64,000 bases of DNA from Sphingobium vermicomposti (GTDB lineage Bacteria > Pseudomonadota > Alphaproteobacteria > Sphingomonadales > Sphingomonadaceae), in NCBI RefSeq assembly GCF_011762025.1, contig NZ_JAASQR010000004.1, positions 310,001 to 374,000 of the forward strand, given 5' to 3'. The number at the start of each line of letters is the position of its first letter. The first letter of the stretch is position 1. Of this stretch, positions 54,041 to 62,662 are shown in pieces. The notes beneath the pieces were generated by a model. The model saw only the letters and a program-made list of their open reading frames with translations, made no database searches and was not told the origin of the DNA. The translations under genes were made by a program, and so were the position numbers.

Positions 54041-54888
54041 TGGATCGCATCCGTCTTTCCGGGCATCTGGGACTGAGCGCCCCGGATCGTCCATTGCTCG
54101 CGCATCTGGGACGTTCGGTCGATCCGCTCGACCAGATCGATGCGCTCGCAGACCATGGCTTTGCGGGTGTGCAGGACCTGTTCCTGAAACTGCGCCCGTC
54201 GTCTGAACAGGCAACGATGGCGACGAACATGGCCCGGCGCGGGCTGGCCCTGACCAGCTTTGGCGGCGATCCGATGCACTGGAACAGCCCGTTCTGGAGC
54301 ACGGAAAACCCGCTTGAACGTGACGCCGTGACAGAAAGCGTCACGCAGAGCTGCGACCTTGCGACGCGTTTTGGCGGGGCAGGCGCGGTGTGCGTCGCAG
54401 GCTTCGATGCCACCCGGTCGCGCAAAGCCCAGCTCACGGCAATGACCGAAAATCTCAAGCGCCATGCTCAAGCCGCTGAGCGCGCCGGGCTGCTGCTGCT
54501 GGTCGAGCCGATTGCCGAAAGCCGCATAGCCGGGCTTCTGCTCAATCGGCTGGAGGACGCACTCGATATGGTGCGCGCCGTCGGCATGCCATCGGTGCGA
54601 CTGTTGTTCGACATTGGCCATGTCGCGATGATGGGCCACGCGGTGCCGGACGCATTGCATGAGTGCGCCGACATGATCGGGTTGATTCAGGCCGCCGATC
54701 TGCCCGATCGCGTCGATATCGGCCTTGGCACGCTCGACTGGGCAGCAATCCTCGCCGCTATCGACGCAACGCGCTATTCGGGAATCGTCGAACTGGAATA
54801 TGAACCTGTCGACCAAACCGCAGAGGGCGAAAGGGCCATGCTGGCGCGTTTAAACAGCATCGTCGGTCTGCCTGGGGACCAGCACTGA
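54040..54888 (+). CDS. Sugar-phosphate-isomerase/epimerase-like TIM-barrel protein
   Basis: The 282-residue protein resembles hydroxypyruvate isomerase/xylose-isomerase-like TIM barrels. It has a beta strand plus metal ligands in LLVEPIAESRIAG and RLLFDIGHVAMMG, and GIVELEYEPVD at the end. These bind a divalent metal and act on small hydroxy-keto acids or sugars, though many members are of unknown function. ATG at 54040 overlaps the previous stop (TGATG). It ends the operon that began at 47678. Confidence 0.75.
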   Translation: MDRIRLSGHLGLSAPDRPLLAHLGRSVDPLDQIDALADHGFAGVQDLFLKLRPSSEQATMATNMARRGLALTSFGGDPMHWNSPFWSTENPLERDAVTESVTQSCDLATRFGGAGAVCVAGFDATRSRKAQLTAMTENLKRHAQAAERAGLLLLVEPIAESRIAGLLLNRLEDALDMVRAVGMPSVRLLFDIGHVAMMGHAVPDALHECADMIGLIQAADLPDRVDIGLGTLDWAAILAAIDATRYSGIVELEYEPVDQTAEGERAMLARLNSIVGLPGDQH

Positions 54889-55043
54889 CAGCCCCCTGCC
54901 ACCGCCGGGATAAGCTCGATAATAAGGATTATGTTAAGTTCCGACGAGATCCTGTTTGGCATTACCTGTCTTTTTTCATCAGGCGTGCAGCAGCTTGGCA
55001 CCAGATCCCGCTTGCATCGTTACCCTTGCAGGAAAGGTCGCCG

Positions 55044-55217
55044 ATGGACACCCAGGATGATATTGTAGCAGTGGGACTTTTGACCCAGGACGACATCCGT
55101 CGATTGGGGAATAATTTCTCGCGCCTTTTCCCCATACCCCGTGACGGGGCGTTCGACGATCTCATAAAGGCGATCGATGATGCCGATCGGGATCGGCAAC
55201 AGCGTCAGTCAGGCTGA
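55044..55217 (+). CDS. Small conserved-type hypothetical protein
   Basis: The 57-residue protein begins MDTQDDIVAVGLLTQDDIRR and continues with LGNNFSRLFPIPRDGAFDDL and a DADRDRQQRQ end, so it is acidic and soluble, with no membrane segment. GGAAAGG lies 5 bases before the ATG. I do not recognise a family. It is isolated, with 155 bp upstream and 330 bp downstream without other genes. The end overlaps a small hairpin at 55203-55219. It is supported by its ribosome binding site and length, not by homology. Confidence 0.5.
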   Translation: MDTQDDIVAVGLLTQDDIRRLGNNFSRLFPIPRDGAFDDLIKAIDDADRDRQQRQSG

Positions 55218-55240
55218 CGGCATTCGCGTTCCTGATATAT

Positions 55241-55288
55241 GGGTCCGGCTGTATCGGAGTGCGGAAAATTGGCGGGGCAGCCGGACCC
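55241..55288. repeat. 11-bp inverted repeat in the gap before rlpA
   Basis: GGGTCCGGCTG (55241-55251) is exactly complementary to CAGCCGGACCC (55278-55288), with a 26-base loop. It lies in the 330-bp stretch 55218-55547 between the small hypothetical gene and the RlpA gene, where no convincing coding sequence is visible. A transcript structure or regulatory RNA element is possible. Confidence 0.45.
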
Positions 55289-55547
55289 TGTTCGCATGAC
55301 CTGCGGGAGTCAGCGACGCCGCCAGTGCCCCGAACGCCAGCGACTGATCGGCATATTATCCGACCCATGACGGACCGGCATGTGCGCTTAATGCTGGCTG
55401 GCCTGCCCTTTGGAGCAGGGCCGTCCCCCTTAAGGGCGATTGACGGCAACATGGGTTATCCCCCTGAAATATACTTGGAAAATAGGAATCAGTGGAAATG
55501 ACGCTCTTCGCCTTGAGTTGATCAGCTGGATCGCGTTATGGCAGGCG

Positions 55548-56087
55548 ATGGCCTTGCTTCATCGTTTCGTCCCCGTCCTCTTTGGCCTTCTCGTCGCGGG
55601 CTGCGCTTCTTACCAGCCGGTGACCGACAGCCCGGTGCGGATCGGCCCGCCCTACCGTGTCAAAGGCGTAACCTATGTGCCCGCCGCCCAGCCCGTCTAT
55701 GATGAGGTCGGCACTGCCAGCTGGTATGGATCGGAGTCCGGCAATCGCACCGCACGTGGAGAAAAATTCCGTCCCAAATGGATCAGCGCCGCCCATAAAA
55801 CCCTGCCTCTGCCATCCTATGTCGAAGTGACCAATCTGGACACGGGGCGGACGGCGTTGGTGCGCGTCAATGATCGCGGACCCTTTGCCCAGGGCCGCAT
55901 CATCGATCTTTCTCGCGGGGCTGCCGACCTGCTGGGCATCAGGCAGCAAGGGCATGCGCCCGTCCGCGTCCGCAGGGTCGATCCCCCGGAAAAGGATCGC
56001 AAAAGGCTGCGCAAGGGCAAGGCCGCGCGGGAGCGCCCGGCCCTGTCCGGCGAAGCGCTGGCGGCGCAACGCAGCCGCATCCGCTGA
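55548..56087 (+). CDS. rlpA: Septal ring lytic transglycosylase RlpA-family lipoprotein
   Basis: The product of about 179 residues begins with a lipoprotein signal (LFGLLVAGC lipobox). A double-psi beta-barrel domain follows: VGTASWYGSESGNRTARGE, then VRVNDRGPFAQGRIIDLSRG with the conserved Asp of VNDRGPF. RlpA cleaves or binds naked glycan strands at the septum. The C-terminal SPOR domain of the larger members is absent, and the C-terminus is basic instead. ATG at 55548 is chosen because it begins the signal peptide, though the frame is open upstream. The molybdate transporter genes that follow are functionally unrelated. Confidence 0.88.
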   Translation: MALLHRFVPVLFGLLVAGCASYQPVTDSPVRIGPPYRVKGVTYVPAAQPVYDEVGTASWYGSESGNRTARGEKFRPKWISAAHKTLPLPSYVEVTNLDTGRTALVRVNDRGPFAQGRIIDLSRGAADLLGIRQQGHAPVRVRRVDPPEKDRKRLRKGKAARERPALSGEALAAQRSRIR

Positions 56088-56180
56088 CCTGCTGGCCCGC
56101 TTTGGGCGCAGTGAAAATTAACGGTCGCCTGCGGGGATCAGCACTGTATATGCTCCTACATACTGCATAGGGGATCGTCG

Positions 56181-56945
56181 TTGCGCCGGTGCTTTCACCT
56201 GCTCGTCCTGCTGCTTATCATGTCCGCGTTCGCGCCGGGGTCCGCGCGGGCGAAGGGGCCGCTTATCCTCGCCGCCGCCAGTCTTCAGGAATCGCTTGGT
56301 GCCGCTGCCGATGCTTGGACGGCGATGGGTCATGACCGTCCCATCCTGTCTTTCGCCGGGTCGTCCGCCCTTGCGCGCCAGATCCTGGCCGGAGCGCCTG
56401 CGGACCTATATCTGTCCGCCGATCAGGACTGGATGAACGCCATCGCCGCCAAAGGCCTGCTGCGTCGCGGCATCCGAACAAACTTCCTGACCAACCGGCT
56501 GGTGCTGGTCGCGCCTGCGGCCAAGGGTGGCGGGATGAACATCCGGCGCGGCTTCCCCCTGGCCAGAGCGCTCGGCAAAGGGCGGCTCGCCATGGCCGAC
56601 CCCGACAGCGTGCCTGCGGGAAAATATGGCAAGGCCGCTCTTATGGCGCTGGGCGTCTGGCCGTCGGTTTCGGGACGCATCGCTGCGGCGGAAAATGTGC
56701 GCGCCGCGCTCGCCATGGTGGAGCGGCGGCAAGTGCCCTACGGCATCGTCTACGCCACGGACGCCCGCGCCGCTCCCGCCGTCCGCATCGCAGGCGTCTT
56801 CCCAGCGGGGAGCCACCCCCCGATCACCTATCCGCTGGCAATGCTGGCGCGATCGACCCACCCGGATGCGGACGGCTTCCGCCGCTTCCTCCTTTCGGGC
56901 CGGGGCAAGGCGATATTCCGCCGCTATGGCTTCGGCGTAAAGTGA
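56181..56945 (+). CDS. modA: Molybdate ABC transporter substrate-binding protein
   Basis: The 254-residue protein has an N-terminal signal peptide (RRCFHLLVLLLIMSAFAPGS, cleaved after ARA) and the ModA fold: AAASLQES, FAGSSALARQILAGAPADLY, and ADPDSVPAGKYGK. It captures molybdate in the periplasm. The start is apparently TTG at 56181 with GGGGATCG upstream; an ATG at 56219 would remove half of the signal peptide. It begins the modABC operon. Molybdenum would serve enzymes encoded outside this window. Confidence 0.9.
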   Translation: MRRCFHLLVLLLIMSAFAPGSARAKGPLILAAASLQESLGAAADAWTAMGHDRPILSFAGSSALARQILAGAPADLYLSADQDWMNAIAAKGLLRRGIRTNFLTNRLVLVAPAAKGGGMNIRRGFPLARALGKGRLAMADPDSVPAGKYGKAALMALGVWPSVSGRIAAAENVRAALAMVERRQVPYGIVYATDARAAPAVRIAGVFPAGSHPPITYPLAMLARSTHPDADGFRRFLLSGRGKAIFRRYGFGVK

Positions 56946-56952
56946 CCGGGGC

Positions 56953-57651
56953 ATGATGCTGAGCGCCGCAGATTGGGACATTGTGCAGCTATCGCTGAAG
57001 GTCAGCCTGGCCGCCGTGCTCATCACCCTGCCTTTTGCCTTCGCCCTTGCCTGGCTGCTGGCGCGCGGGCGTTTTCCGGGCAAGCTGCTGCTGGATGCCG
57101 CGATCCACCTGCCGCTTGTCCTGCCCCCCGTGGTGATCGGCTGGCTGCTGCTGCTGGCGCTTGGCCCTGCGGGGCCCGCAGGCGCGTTTCTCGACCGCTG
57201 GTTGGGCGTCAGCGTCATGTTCCGCTGGACCGGGGCGGCGGTGGCGGCGGCCATCATGGCGCTACCGCTGATGGTGCGCGCGATGCGACTGTCGATAGAG
57301 GCGGTGGATAGCCGGGTGGAGGATGCTGCGCGCACCTTAGGCGCAAGTCCTGGCCGCTGCTTCCTGACCATCACGCTGCCCCTGTCGCTGCCGGGCGTGG
57401 TGACCGCTTTCATCCTGGGCTTTGCCCGATCAATCGGGGAATTTGGCGCGACGATCACCTTCGTGTCGAACATTCCGGGCGAAACGCGCACCCTTTCCCT
57501 CGCCATCTACAGCGCCTTGCAAGTGCCGGGCAGCGACGCGACCGTGTGGCGGCTGGCGCTGATCTCCGTCGCCCTGTCGCTGGGCGCGCTGGTCGCGTCG
57601 GAAGCGCTCAGCCAGCGGCAACGCGCGGGACGGAGCGGCCATGTCCTTTGA
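56953..57651 (+). CDS. modB: Molybdate ABC transporter permease
   Basis: The 232-residue membrane protein has about five to six hydrophobic segments and the ABC-permease EAA motif (EDAARTLGASPGRCFLTITL). GEFGATITFVSNIPGETRTL, near the end, is typical of ModB. It forms the inner-membrane channel of the ModABC transporter. It starts 7 bp after modA and overlaps modC by 11 bases. Confidence 0.93.
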   Translation: MMLSAADWDIVQLSLKVSLAAVLITLPFAFALAWLLARGRFPGKLLLDAAIHLPLVLPPVVIGWLLLLALGPAGPAGAFLDRWLGVSVMFRWTGAAVAAAIMALPLMVRAMRLSIEAVDSRVEDAARTLGASPGRCFLTITLPLSLPGVVTAFILGFARSIGEFGATITFVSNIPGETRTLSLAIYSALQVPGSDATVWRLALISVALSLGALVASEALSQRQRAGRSGHVL

Positions 57652-58267
57652 GGTAGACGTCAGCAAGGCGCTGGGCGACCGGATGATCGAAGCGCGTTTC
57701 GCCGTCCCCGGCGGCCTGACCGTGCTGCGCGGCGTGTCGGGCGCTGGCAAGACGTCCGTGCTGAACATGATCGCCGGGCTGCTGACGCCTGATCGCGGGC
57801 ATGTGGTCGTGAATGGCCAGCCGCTGTTCGATGCCGCGCAAGGGGCCAACCTGCCCGTCCATCGCCGCCGCCTTGGCTATGTGTTTCAGGACGGACGGCT
57901 CTTCCCCCACCTGCGCGTGCGGGCGAACCTGCTCTATGGCTATCGTCTCGCTCAACCCGAAGAACGCTGGATGACGCTGGACGAAGTCGTTGCCTTCCTT
58001 GGCATCGCACCGCTGCTGGATCGCTGGCCCCGATCCTTGTCGGGCGGGGAGGCGCAGCGCGTCGCCCTTGGCCGCGCCCTTCTGTCCGGGGCACGGGCGC
58101 TGCTGCTGGACGAGCCGCTCGCGTCGATCGATCCGGCGCGGCGCAGCGACATCATCGACGCAATCCTGCGCATCCGCGACGAACTAAAGCTGCCGATGCT
58201 CTATGTTACCCATGATCCTGCCGAAGCAGAACGGCTGGGCAATCAACTGGTGACCATCGGCAGCTGA
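57641..58267 (+). CDS. modC: Molybdate ABC transporter ATP-binding protein, short form
   Basis: The 208-residue protein has all ATPase motifs: Walker A GVSGAGKTS (31-39), Q-loop at Gln83 (GYVFQDGRLFPH), signature LSGGEAQR (133-140), Walker B LLLDEP (154-159) and H-loop His191. It ends about 17 residues after the H-loop. Most ModC proteins have about 350 residues, with a C-terminal TOBE/mop domain that binds molybdate. That domain is absent here, with no room before the convergent pntB, which ends 15 bp away. Transport should work, but feedback by molybdate binding to TOBE is not possible in this protein. Confidence 0.88.
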   Translation: MSFEVDVSKALGDRMIEARFAVPGGLTVLRGVSGAGKTSVLNMIAGLLTPDRGHVVVNGQPLFDAAQGANLPVHRRRLGYVFQDGRLFPHLRVRANLLYGYRLAQPEERWMTLDEVVAFLGIAPLLDRWPRSLSGGEAQRVALGRALLSGARALLLDEPLASIDPARRSDIIDAILRIRDELKLPMLYVTHDPAEAERLGNQLVTIGS

Positions 58268-58282
58268 TAACGCCGCTGTCGA

Positions 58283-59677
58283 TCAGTGCAGCCCCGACCC
58301 GCCCCCGCTCAGTTCCTTGGCGATGGAGCCGACCATGTCCTTGGCATCGCCGAACAGCATCTGGGTGTTGGCGTTGTAATAGATCGGGTTGTCGATCCCG
58401 GCAAAGCCTGCGTTCATCGACCGCTTGATCACGAACACCGACTTGGCGCGATCCGCTTCGATGATCGGCATGCCCGCGATTGCGCTGTTGGGATCGTCAC
58501 GCGCCGACGGATTGACCGTGTCGTTCGCGCCGATGATCACCGCCACGTCCGCCTGCGGCAGTTCGGGGTTGATGTCGTCCAGGTCGACCAGCTGCTCATA
58601 AGGCACATTGGCTTCGGCCAGCAGCACGTTCATGTGACCGGGCATGCGCCCGGCCACCGGGTGGATCGCGAACTTGACGTCCACGCCCTTCTTGGTCAGC
58701 GCCTGGTAAAGCTCGCTCACCTTATGCTGCGCCTGCGCCACCGCCATGCCATAGCCCGGAATGATGACCACGCTGCTGGCATTTTCCAGCTGCATCGCCG
58801 CTTCCTCAGCCGAGGCGGAGCGCACCACGCGGTCGTCCTTGCCACCGGCCACGCCCGCGATGACCTTGCCAAAGCCGCCGAACATGACGTTGGCAAAGCT
58901 GCGGTTCATCGCCTTGCACATGACCAGCGCCAGAATGAAGCCCGACGCCCCGTCCAGCGCACCCGCCACGATCAGCAGCTTGTTGCCCAGCGCAAAGCCC
59001 ATGGCGCTCGCGGCCAGACCCGCATAGCTGTTGAGCAGCGCGATCACGGTCGGCATGTCCGCGCCGCCAATCGGGATCACCAGCAATATGCCGAACAGCA
59101 GCGCCAGCGCGACAAACGCCGGGAACAGCCAGGTCTGGGTCGGATCGATCGCCAGGGTCGCGCCGATCACCACCGTCGCCAGCGCCACCGCGCCATTGAA
59201 GATGCGCTGGCCGGGGAAAGACACCGGGCGGCTGCCCATCAGTTCCTGCAGCTTGGCAAAGGCGACGACCGACGCTGTACAGGTCAGGAAACCCAGCAGC
59301 ATTTCGAACATCAGCACCCACATGATGAAGCCGCCGGCATATTCGGGGTGGGCATGTTTATAATATTCAGCCGCGCCGATCAGGCCGACAGCCAGCGCGC
59401 CGAATGCGTGGGAGATGGCAGTTCGCTGCGGGATCGCCGTCATCGGCATCAACAGCGCCATCGGGATGCCCGCCGCCGCGCCCGCGATCATCGCGATGAT
59501 GATCAGGTCGTAATTGACCACCTCATGCTGGACCAGCGCGCCGATGATGGCGATGACCATCCCGATCTCACCCGCGCGCACACCACGCCGAGCCGTCGAA
59601 GGATGGCTCATCCACATCAGCGACAGGATGAACAGAGCCGATGCGGCAATCGCCGCGAAAGGAACAAAGACGCCCAT
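58283..59677 (-). CDS. pntB: NAD(P) transhydrogenase subunit beta
   Basis: The 464-residue protein matches PntB: N-terminal membrane helices with MPMTAIPQRTAISHAFGALA, then a C-terminal NADP-binding domain III with VVIIPGYGMAVAQAQHKVSE and KFAIHPVAGRMPGHMNVLLA. It couples proton entry to hydride transfer from NADH to NADP+. It follows the small pntAB gene by 3 bp and is convergent with modC (15-bp gap). It is complete, so the pump needs only the PntAA subunit, which is not encoded next to it. Confidence 0.95.
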   Translation of the reverse strand: MGVFVPFAAIAASALFILSLMWMSHPSTARRGVRAGEIGMVIAIIGALVQHEVVNYDLIIIAMIAGAAAGIPMALLMPMTAIPQRTAISHAFGALAVGLIGAAEYYKHAHPEYAGGFIMWVLMFEMLLGFLTCTASVVAFAKLQELMGSRPVSFPGQRIFNGAVALATVVIGATLAIDPTQTWLFPAFVALALLFGILLVIPIGGADMPTVIALLNSYAGLAASAMGFALGNKLLIVAGALDGASGFILALVMCKAMNRSFANVMFGGFGKVIAGVAGGKDDRVVRSASAEEAAMQLENASSVVIIPGYGMAVAQAQHKVSELYQALTKKGVDVKFAIHPVAGRMPGHMNVLLAEANVPYEQLVDLDDINPELPQADVAVIIGANDTVNPSARDDPNSAIAGMPIIEADRAKSVFVIKRSMNAGFAGIDNPIYYNANTQMLFGDAKDMVGSIAKELSGGGSGLH

Positions 59678-59680
59678 CTG

Positions 59681-59980
59681 TTACTTCCCCCGCGGCTTGA
59701 ACATCTTGAGCATGCGATCGGTGATCATGAACCCGCTGACCAGGTTCACCGTCGCACAGAACACCGCGATAAAGCCCAGCGTCTTGGCAAGCGGCGTCGC
59801 GCCTTCCTCACCCGTGATCGTGATCGCCCCCACGATCACCACCGCCGCAATCGCATTGGTCAGCGACATCAACGGCGAATGCAGCAGCGGCGACACCTTC
59901 TTGATCAACTGAAAACCCAAAAAGGCCGCCAGTATGAAGACGAAAAGATAATCTGCATTAAAAGCGTTCACTGTCACCAT
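59681..59980 (-). CDS. pntAB: NAD(P) transhydrogenase subunit alpha, membrane part (PntAB)
   Basis: The 99-residue protein has three hydrophobic segments and matches the separate membrane part of the alpha subunit found in alphaproteobacteria: LLHSPLMSLTNAIAAVVIVG, then FIAVFCATVNLVSGFMITDR. It is coupled to pntB (3-bp gap). The NAD-binding pntAA gene, which usually lies directly upstream, is absent; the next 273 bases contain no coding sequence, and cobU follows. Confidence 0.93.
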   Translation of the reverse strand: MVTVNAFNADYLFVFILAAFLGFQLIKKVSPLLHSPLMSLTNAIAAVVIVGAITITGEEGATPLAKTLGFIAVFCATVNLVSGFMITDRMLKMFKPRGK

Positions 59981-60253
59981 CCCCTGCTTCAGGACTCAGC
60001 GGTTCGGCCCGTTCCAGCGCCGCCCGTTCCAGATGAATGCATGCGGCCAAATGCGCGCTCGCATCAATCAGAATCACTGATTCCGCTCAATCCCCTCCAG
60101 AATTGATCGTCGCCCCTTATTGATCCGGGCCGCTACAGGCAAGGTGAACAAACGCAAAATAGGGCGGCGATCGCGCGCGACGAAGGTTTTCCGCGGGCTA
60201 ACGGCTAATATAACATTATCTGATAGCTGATGCCTGCCGCCTAAACCTGTCGA
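59981..60253. other. 273-base gene-free stretch where pntAA would be expected
   Basis: This gap between pntAB and cobU (both minus-strand) shows no coding potential of a dehydrogenase type. It contains a short dyad GAATCA-C-TGATTC at 60071-60083. It is probably the promoter region of pntAB-pntB and the trailer of the cobalamin operon. Confidence 0.6.
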
Positions 60254-60766
60254 CTACGCCCCGTCTTTCAAGGTCATGGGCAACCCGGCTGTCACCAATA
60301 TGACCTCGTCGCACAAAGCCGCCATCTGTTGGTTAAGCCAGCCCGCTTCGTCGCGAAATCGTCGTGCCAGGGCATTTTCGGGCACGATCGACAGGCCGAC
60401 TTCGTTCGACACGAACACAACCGGCACGGCGCAGCTTCGCACGGCATCGGCCAGCTTGGAGGTCCACATGGCTATGTCTTCACCGGCCAGCAGCAGGTTC
60501 GACAGCCAAAGAGTCAGGCAATCGACCAGTATCGCGTCGGCCCATTCTGCCGATGAACGGATCGCGCCCGGCAAATCGACCGGCGCATCGACCGTCCGCC
60601 ACCGTTGCCCGCGATCGGCCCGGTGGCGTGCGATGCGATCCGTCATTTCTCCATCATGGGCCTCCGCCGTGGCGACATAGGCCAGCGATCCCGACAGCGC
60701 CTCACATCGCGCCTGCGCATGGCGGCTCTTGCCCGATCGAGCACCTCCAAGGACCAATATGTTCAT
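60254..60766 (-). CDS. cobU: Adenosylcobinamide kinase / adenosylcobinamide-phosphate guanylyltransferase
   Basis: The product of about 170 residues begins MNILVLGGARSGKSRHAQAR, which contains the P-loop GGARSGKS at 7-14. It has the CobU motifs VATAEAHDGEMTDRIARHRADR and VDCLTLWLSNLL, and FVSNEVGLSIVP. It phosphorylates adenosylcobinamide and attaches GMP from GTP in cobalamin nucleotide-loop assembly. ATG at 60766 is supported by GGAG upstream and by overlap (ATGA) with the cbiB stop; a longer frame to 60883 is unlikely. It is the last gene of the cobalamin operon. Confidence 0.93.
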   Translation of the reverse strand: MNILVLGGARSGKSRHAQARCEALSGSLAYVATAEAHDGEMTDRIARHRADRGQRWRTVDAPVDLPGAIRSSAEWADAILVDCLTLWLSNLLLAGEDIAMWTSKLADAVRSCAVPVVFVSNEVGLSIVPENALARRFRDEAGWLNQQMAALCDEVILVTAGLPMTLKDGA

Positions 60767-61701
60767 AAGCCAAGCTCCAAAAATGCGCTTAATCCCCAGA
60801 GCAAGGCGCATGCCCGCAGGAAAATCCTCATCGCCCGGCGTAAATCCGCCGGGGTGACGTCCCGATGGCTGCCGCCGATCCACGGCTTATCGTGCAGCAC
60901 CCCGTCATAGCGGATCGGCCCTCCAAGCCTGACCCTGAGCGCGCCCGCCATCGCCGCCTCCGGCCAGCCCGCATTGGGTGAAGCATGTCGCTTATGGTCG
61001 CGCCACATGACCCGCCATCCGCGCCCGCCCGCGACGCAGACGAGAAACCCGGACAGCCGGGCGGGTGCGAGGTTCAGCAGATCGTCAAATCGGGCCGCAG
61101 CCCAACCGAACGGACCATATGGTTTCTCCCGATGACCGATCAGGCTGTCGGCGGTATTGGCCGCCTTATAGGCCCATATGCCCGGCAGGCCCCCCAGCAG
61201 CAGCCAGAAAAGCGGCGCGACCACGCCGTCGCAAAAGCTTTCCGCCAGGCTTTCCACCGCCGCGCGCGACACGCCGGCTTCGTCCAGGCTGGCCGTGTCC
61301 CTGCCGACGATGCATGCCACCGCGCGGCGCGCATCGTCCAGCTTGCCCGCTTCCAACGCCCGCGCCACCGGCAGGACATGGTCATAAAGGCTGCGCTGCG
61401 CCAAAGCTGGCCAGGCTGCCAGCGCCACGCCAACCCAGGCCCAACTTCCCATGGTCCGCTGGATCAGCCATTCGACGGCCCAGCCACAGCCGATCGCCAC
61501 CGTCAACAGGACCAGCAAGGTAGCGACCCCGCCAATCCGCCGCGCCCCGTCGCGCAAGCCGGGGCGGTTCCACCGGCGCTCACACTTCGCGATGATCCGG
61601 GCGAACCCGCCGACCGGGTGGCCGATCCGCGCGTGCAGGCGACTGGGCCATCCCAGCGCCGCGTCCAGCGTCAGCGCAGCAAGGGCCACCGCCTCAACCA
61701 C
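60763..61701 (-). CDS. cbiB: Adenosylcobinamide-phosphate synthase
   Basis: The product of about 312 residues is a multi-spanning membrane protein of the CbiB/CobD group. It has DAALGWPSRLHARIGHPVGG near the start, then FCDGVVAPLFWLLLGGLPGI and KAANTADSLIGHRE in the middle, where the conserved Asn and His lie. It links aminopropanol or its phosphate to cobyrinate diamide. The start at GTG 61701 is preferred because it begins at the conserved hydrophobic strand and overlaps the upstream stop by 8 bases; an ATG at 61740 is the longer alternative. The gene stops within the cobU start. Confidence 0.9.
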   Translation of the reverse strand: MVEAVALAALTLDAALGWPSRLHARIGHPVGGFARIIAKCERRWNRPGLRDGARRIGGVATLLVLLTVAIGCGWAVEWLIQRTMGSWAWVGVALAAWPALAQRSLYDHVLPVARALEAGKLDDARRAVACIVGRDTASLDEAGVSRAAVESLAESFCDGVVAPLFWLLLGGLPGIWAYKAANTADSLIGHREKPYGPFGWAAARFDDLLNLAPARLSGFLVCVAGGRGWRVMWRDHKRHASPNAGWPEAAMAGALRVRLGGPIRYDGVLHDKPWIGGSHRDVTPADLRRAMRIFLRACALLWGLSAFLELGL

Positions 61702-62662
61702 CCGCCAGCGCCCTGTCCAGCCGCTCCATCGCGTCGGCATTCGGGGGAAGGCCGAAACGCAACCATGTCGGCTGTGCCTGAAAAGGCCGGGTCAGGATAG
61801 CGCGGCGGGCGAGGTGTTCGAACAGCTGCGCCGCATCGTCCCGCTCGACCAGCCTGAACAGCGGACAGGCTCCCCTCGCTGCCAGGCCATGGCGGGCAAG
61901 CAGCGCGTCCAATCCCTTCGCGCGTTCGCCGAGCGCGTCGATGGTCGCATTGATCCAACCCCTGTCGCGATAGGCCGCCGTGCCAAAGGCGATGGCAGCA
62001 GCCGACACCGGCCAGTCGCCCAGCATGCGCCGACAGGCCGCGACAATCGGCGTCGGGCCGAGCAGGAAACCGAGCCTTGCGCCCGCCAGCCCGAAAAATT
62101 TGCCGAACGATCGCAGGACGATCAGTTGCCGCCCCTCCCCGACGTCCGGCGCGATGCTGCCGCCCGGCATGCAATCGGCGAAGGCTTCATCGACGACCAG
62201 CCATTGCATGCGCTCCGTCCATGCCAACAGCTGCTCCCGCGCGAAAACGCGGCCATCGGGGTTGTTCGGATTGGCGATCAGCAGGACAGAAGCGGGCGGC
62301 GCGTCTTCGGGATCGCTGACCGGCCTTGCCTGGGCGAAAGCCTCCCCATGCGTGCGGTAGCCCGGCGTCAGGTAACAAGCGGGCCGGTCCAGCAGCCGTC
62401 CCACGATCCGCAAGCCGATCTCGCTCCCCGGCACGGCGCAGACATGGGCCGGGGGAAGGCCGAAATGAGCCGCCGCCGCCGCCTCAAGCTCCACCAGCGC
62501 CGATGGATCGGGCAAGGCCGCCCAATCGACTGCGATCCGCGCCGCGCCGGGCCACGGCACGGGGTTGATCCCCGTGGACAGGTCGATCCACGGTTCAGCC
62601 GAACCATAGCGGGCCTGCGCATCGGCCACACGACCACCATGCCAACGGAACGCATCGCTCAT
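61694..62662 (-). CDS. cobD: Threonine-phosphate decarboxylase (L-threonine-O-3-phosphate decarboxylase)
   Basis: The product of about 322 residues is a PLP aminotransferase-fold enzyme. It has IDLSTGINPVPWP at the start, VVDEAFADCMPG, and the PLP-binding Lys in RSFGKFFGLAGARLGFLLG. It decarboxylates threonine phosphate to aminopropanol phosphate, the linker of the nucleotide loop. In alphaproteobacterial naming it is often called cobC. ATG at 62662 overlaps the cobS stop (ATGA). The frame is open to 62812 but not conserved there. Confidence 0.92.
   Translation of the reverse strand: MSDAFRWHGGRVADAQARYGSAEPWIDLSTGINPVPWPGAARIAVDWAALPDPSALVELEAAAAAHFGLPPAHVCAVPGSEIGLRIVGRLLDRPACYLTPGYRTHGEAFAQARPVSDPEDAPPASVLLIANPNNPDGRVFAREQLLAWTERMQWLVVDEAFADCMPGGSIAPDVGEGRQLIVLRSFGKFFGLAGARLGFLLGPTPIVAACRRMLGDWPVSAAAIAFGTAAYRDRGWINATIDALGERAKGLDALLARHGLAARGACPLFRLVERDDAAQLFEHLARRAILTRPFQAQPTWLRFGLPPNADAMERLDRALAGG

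Noticed and set aside
55259..55501. An 80-codon open frame in the gap before rlpA
   Set aside because: No ribosome binding site, atypical composition and no recognisable motif; the region is better explained as non-coding.
58286..60106. A 606-codon open frame antisense to pntB and pntAB
   Set aside because: Its His/Arg/Asp-rich low-complexity product has no family match, while pntB and pntAB on the other strand are unmistakable.
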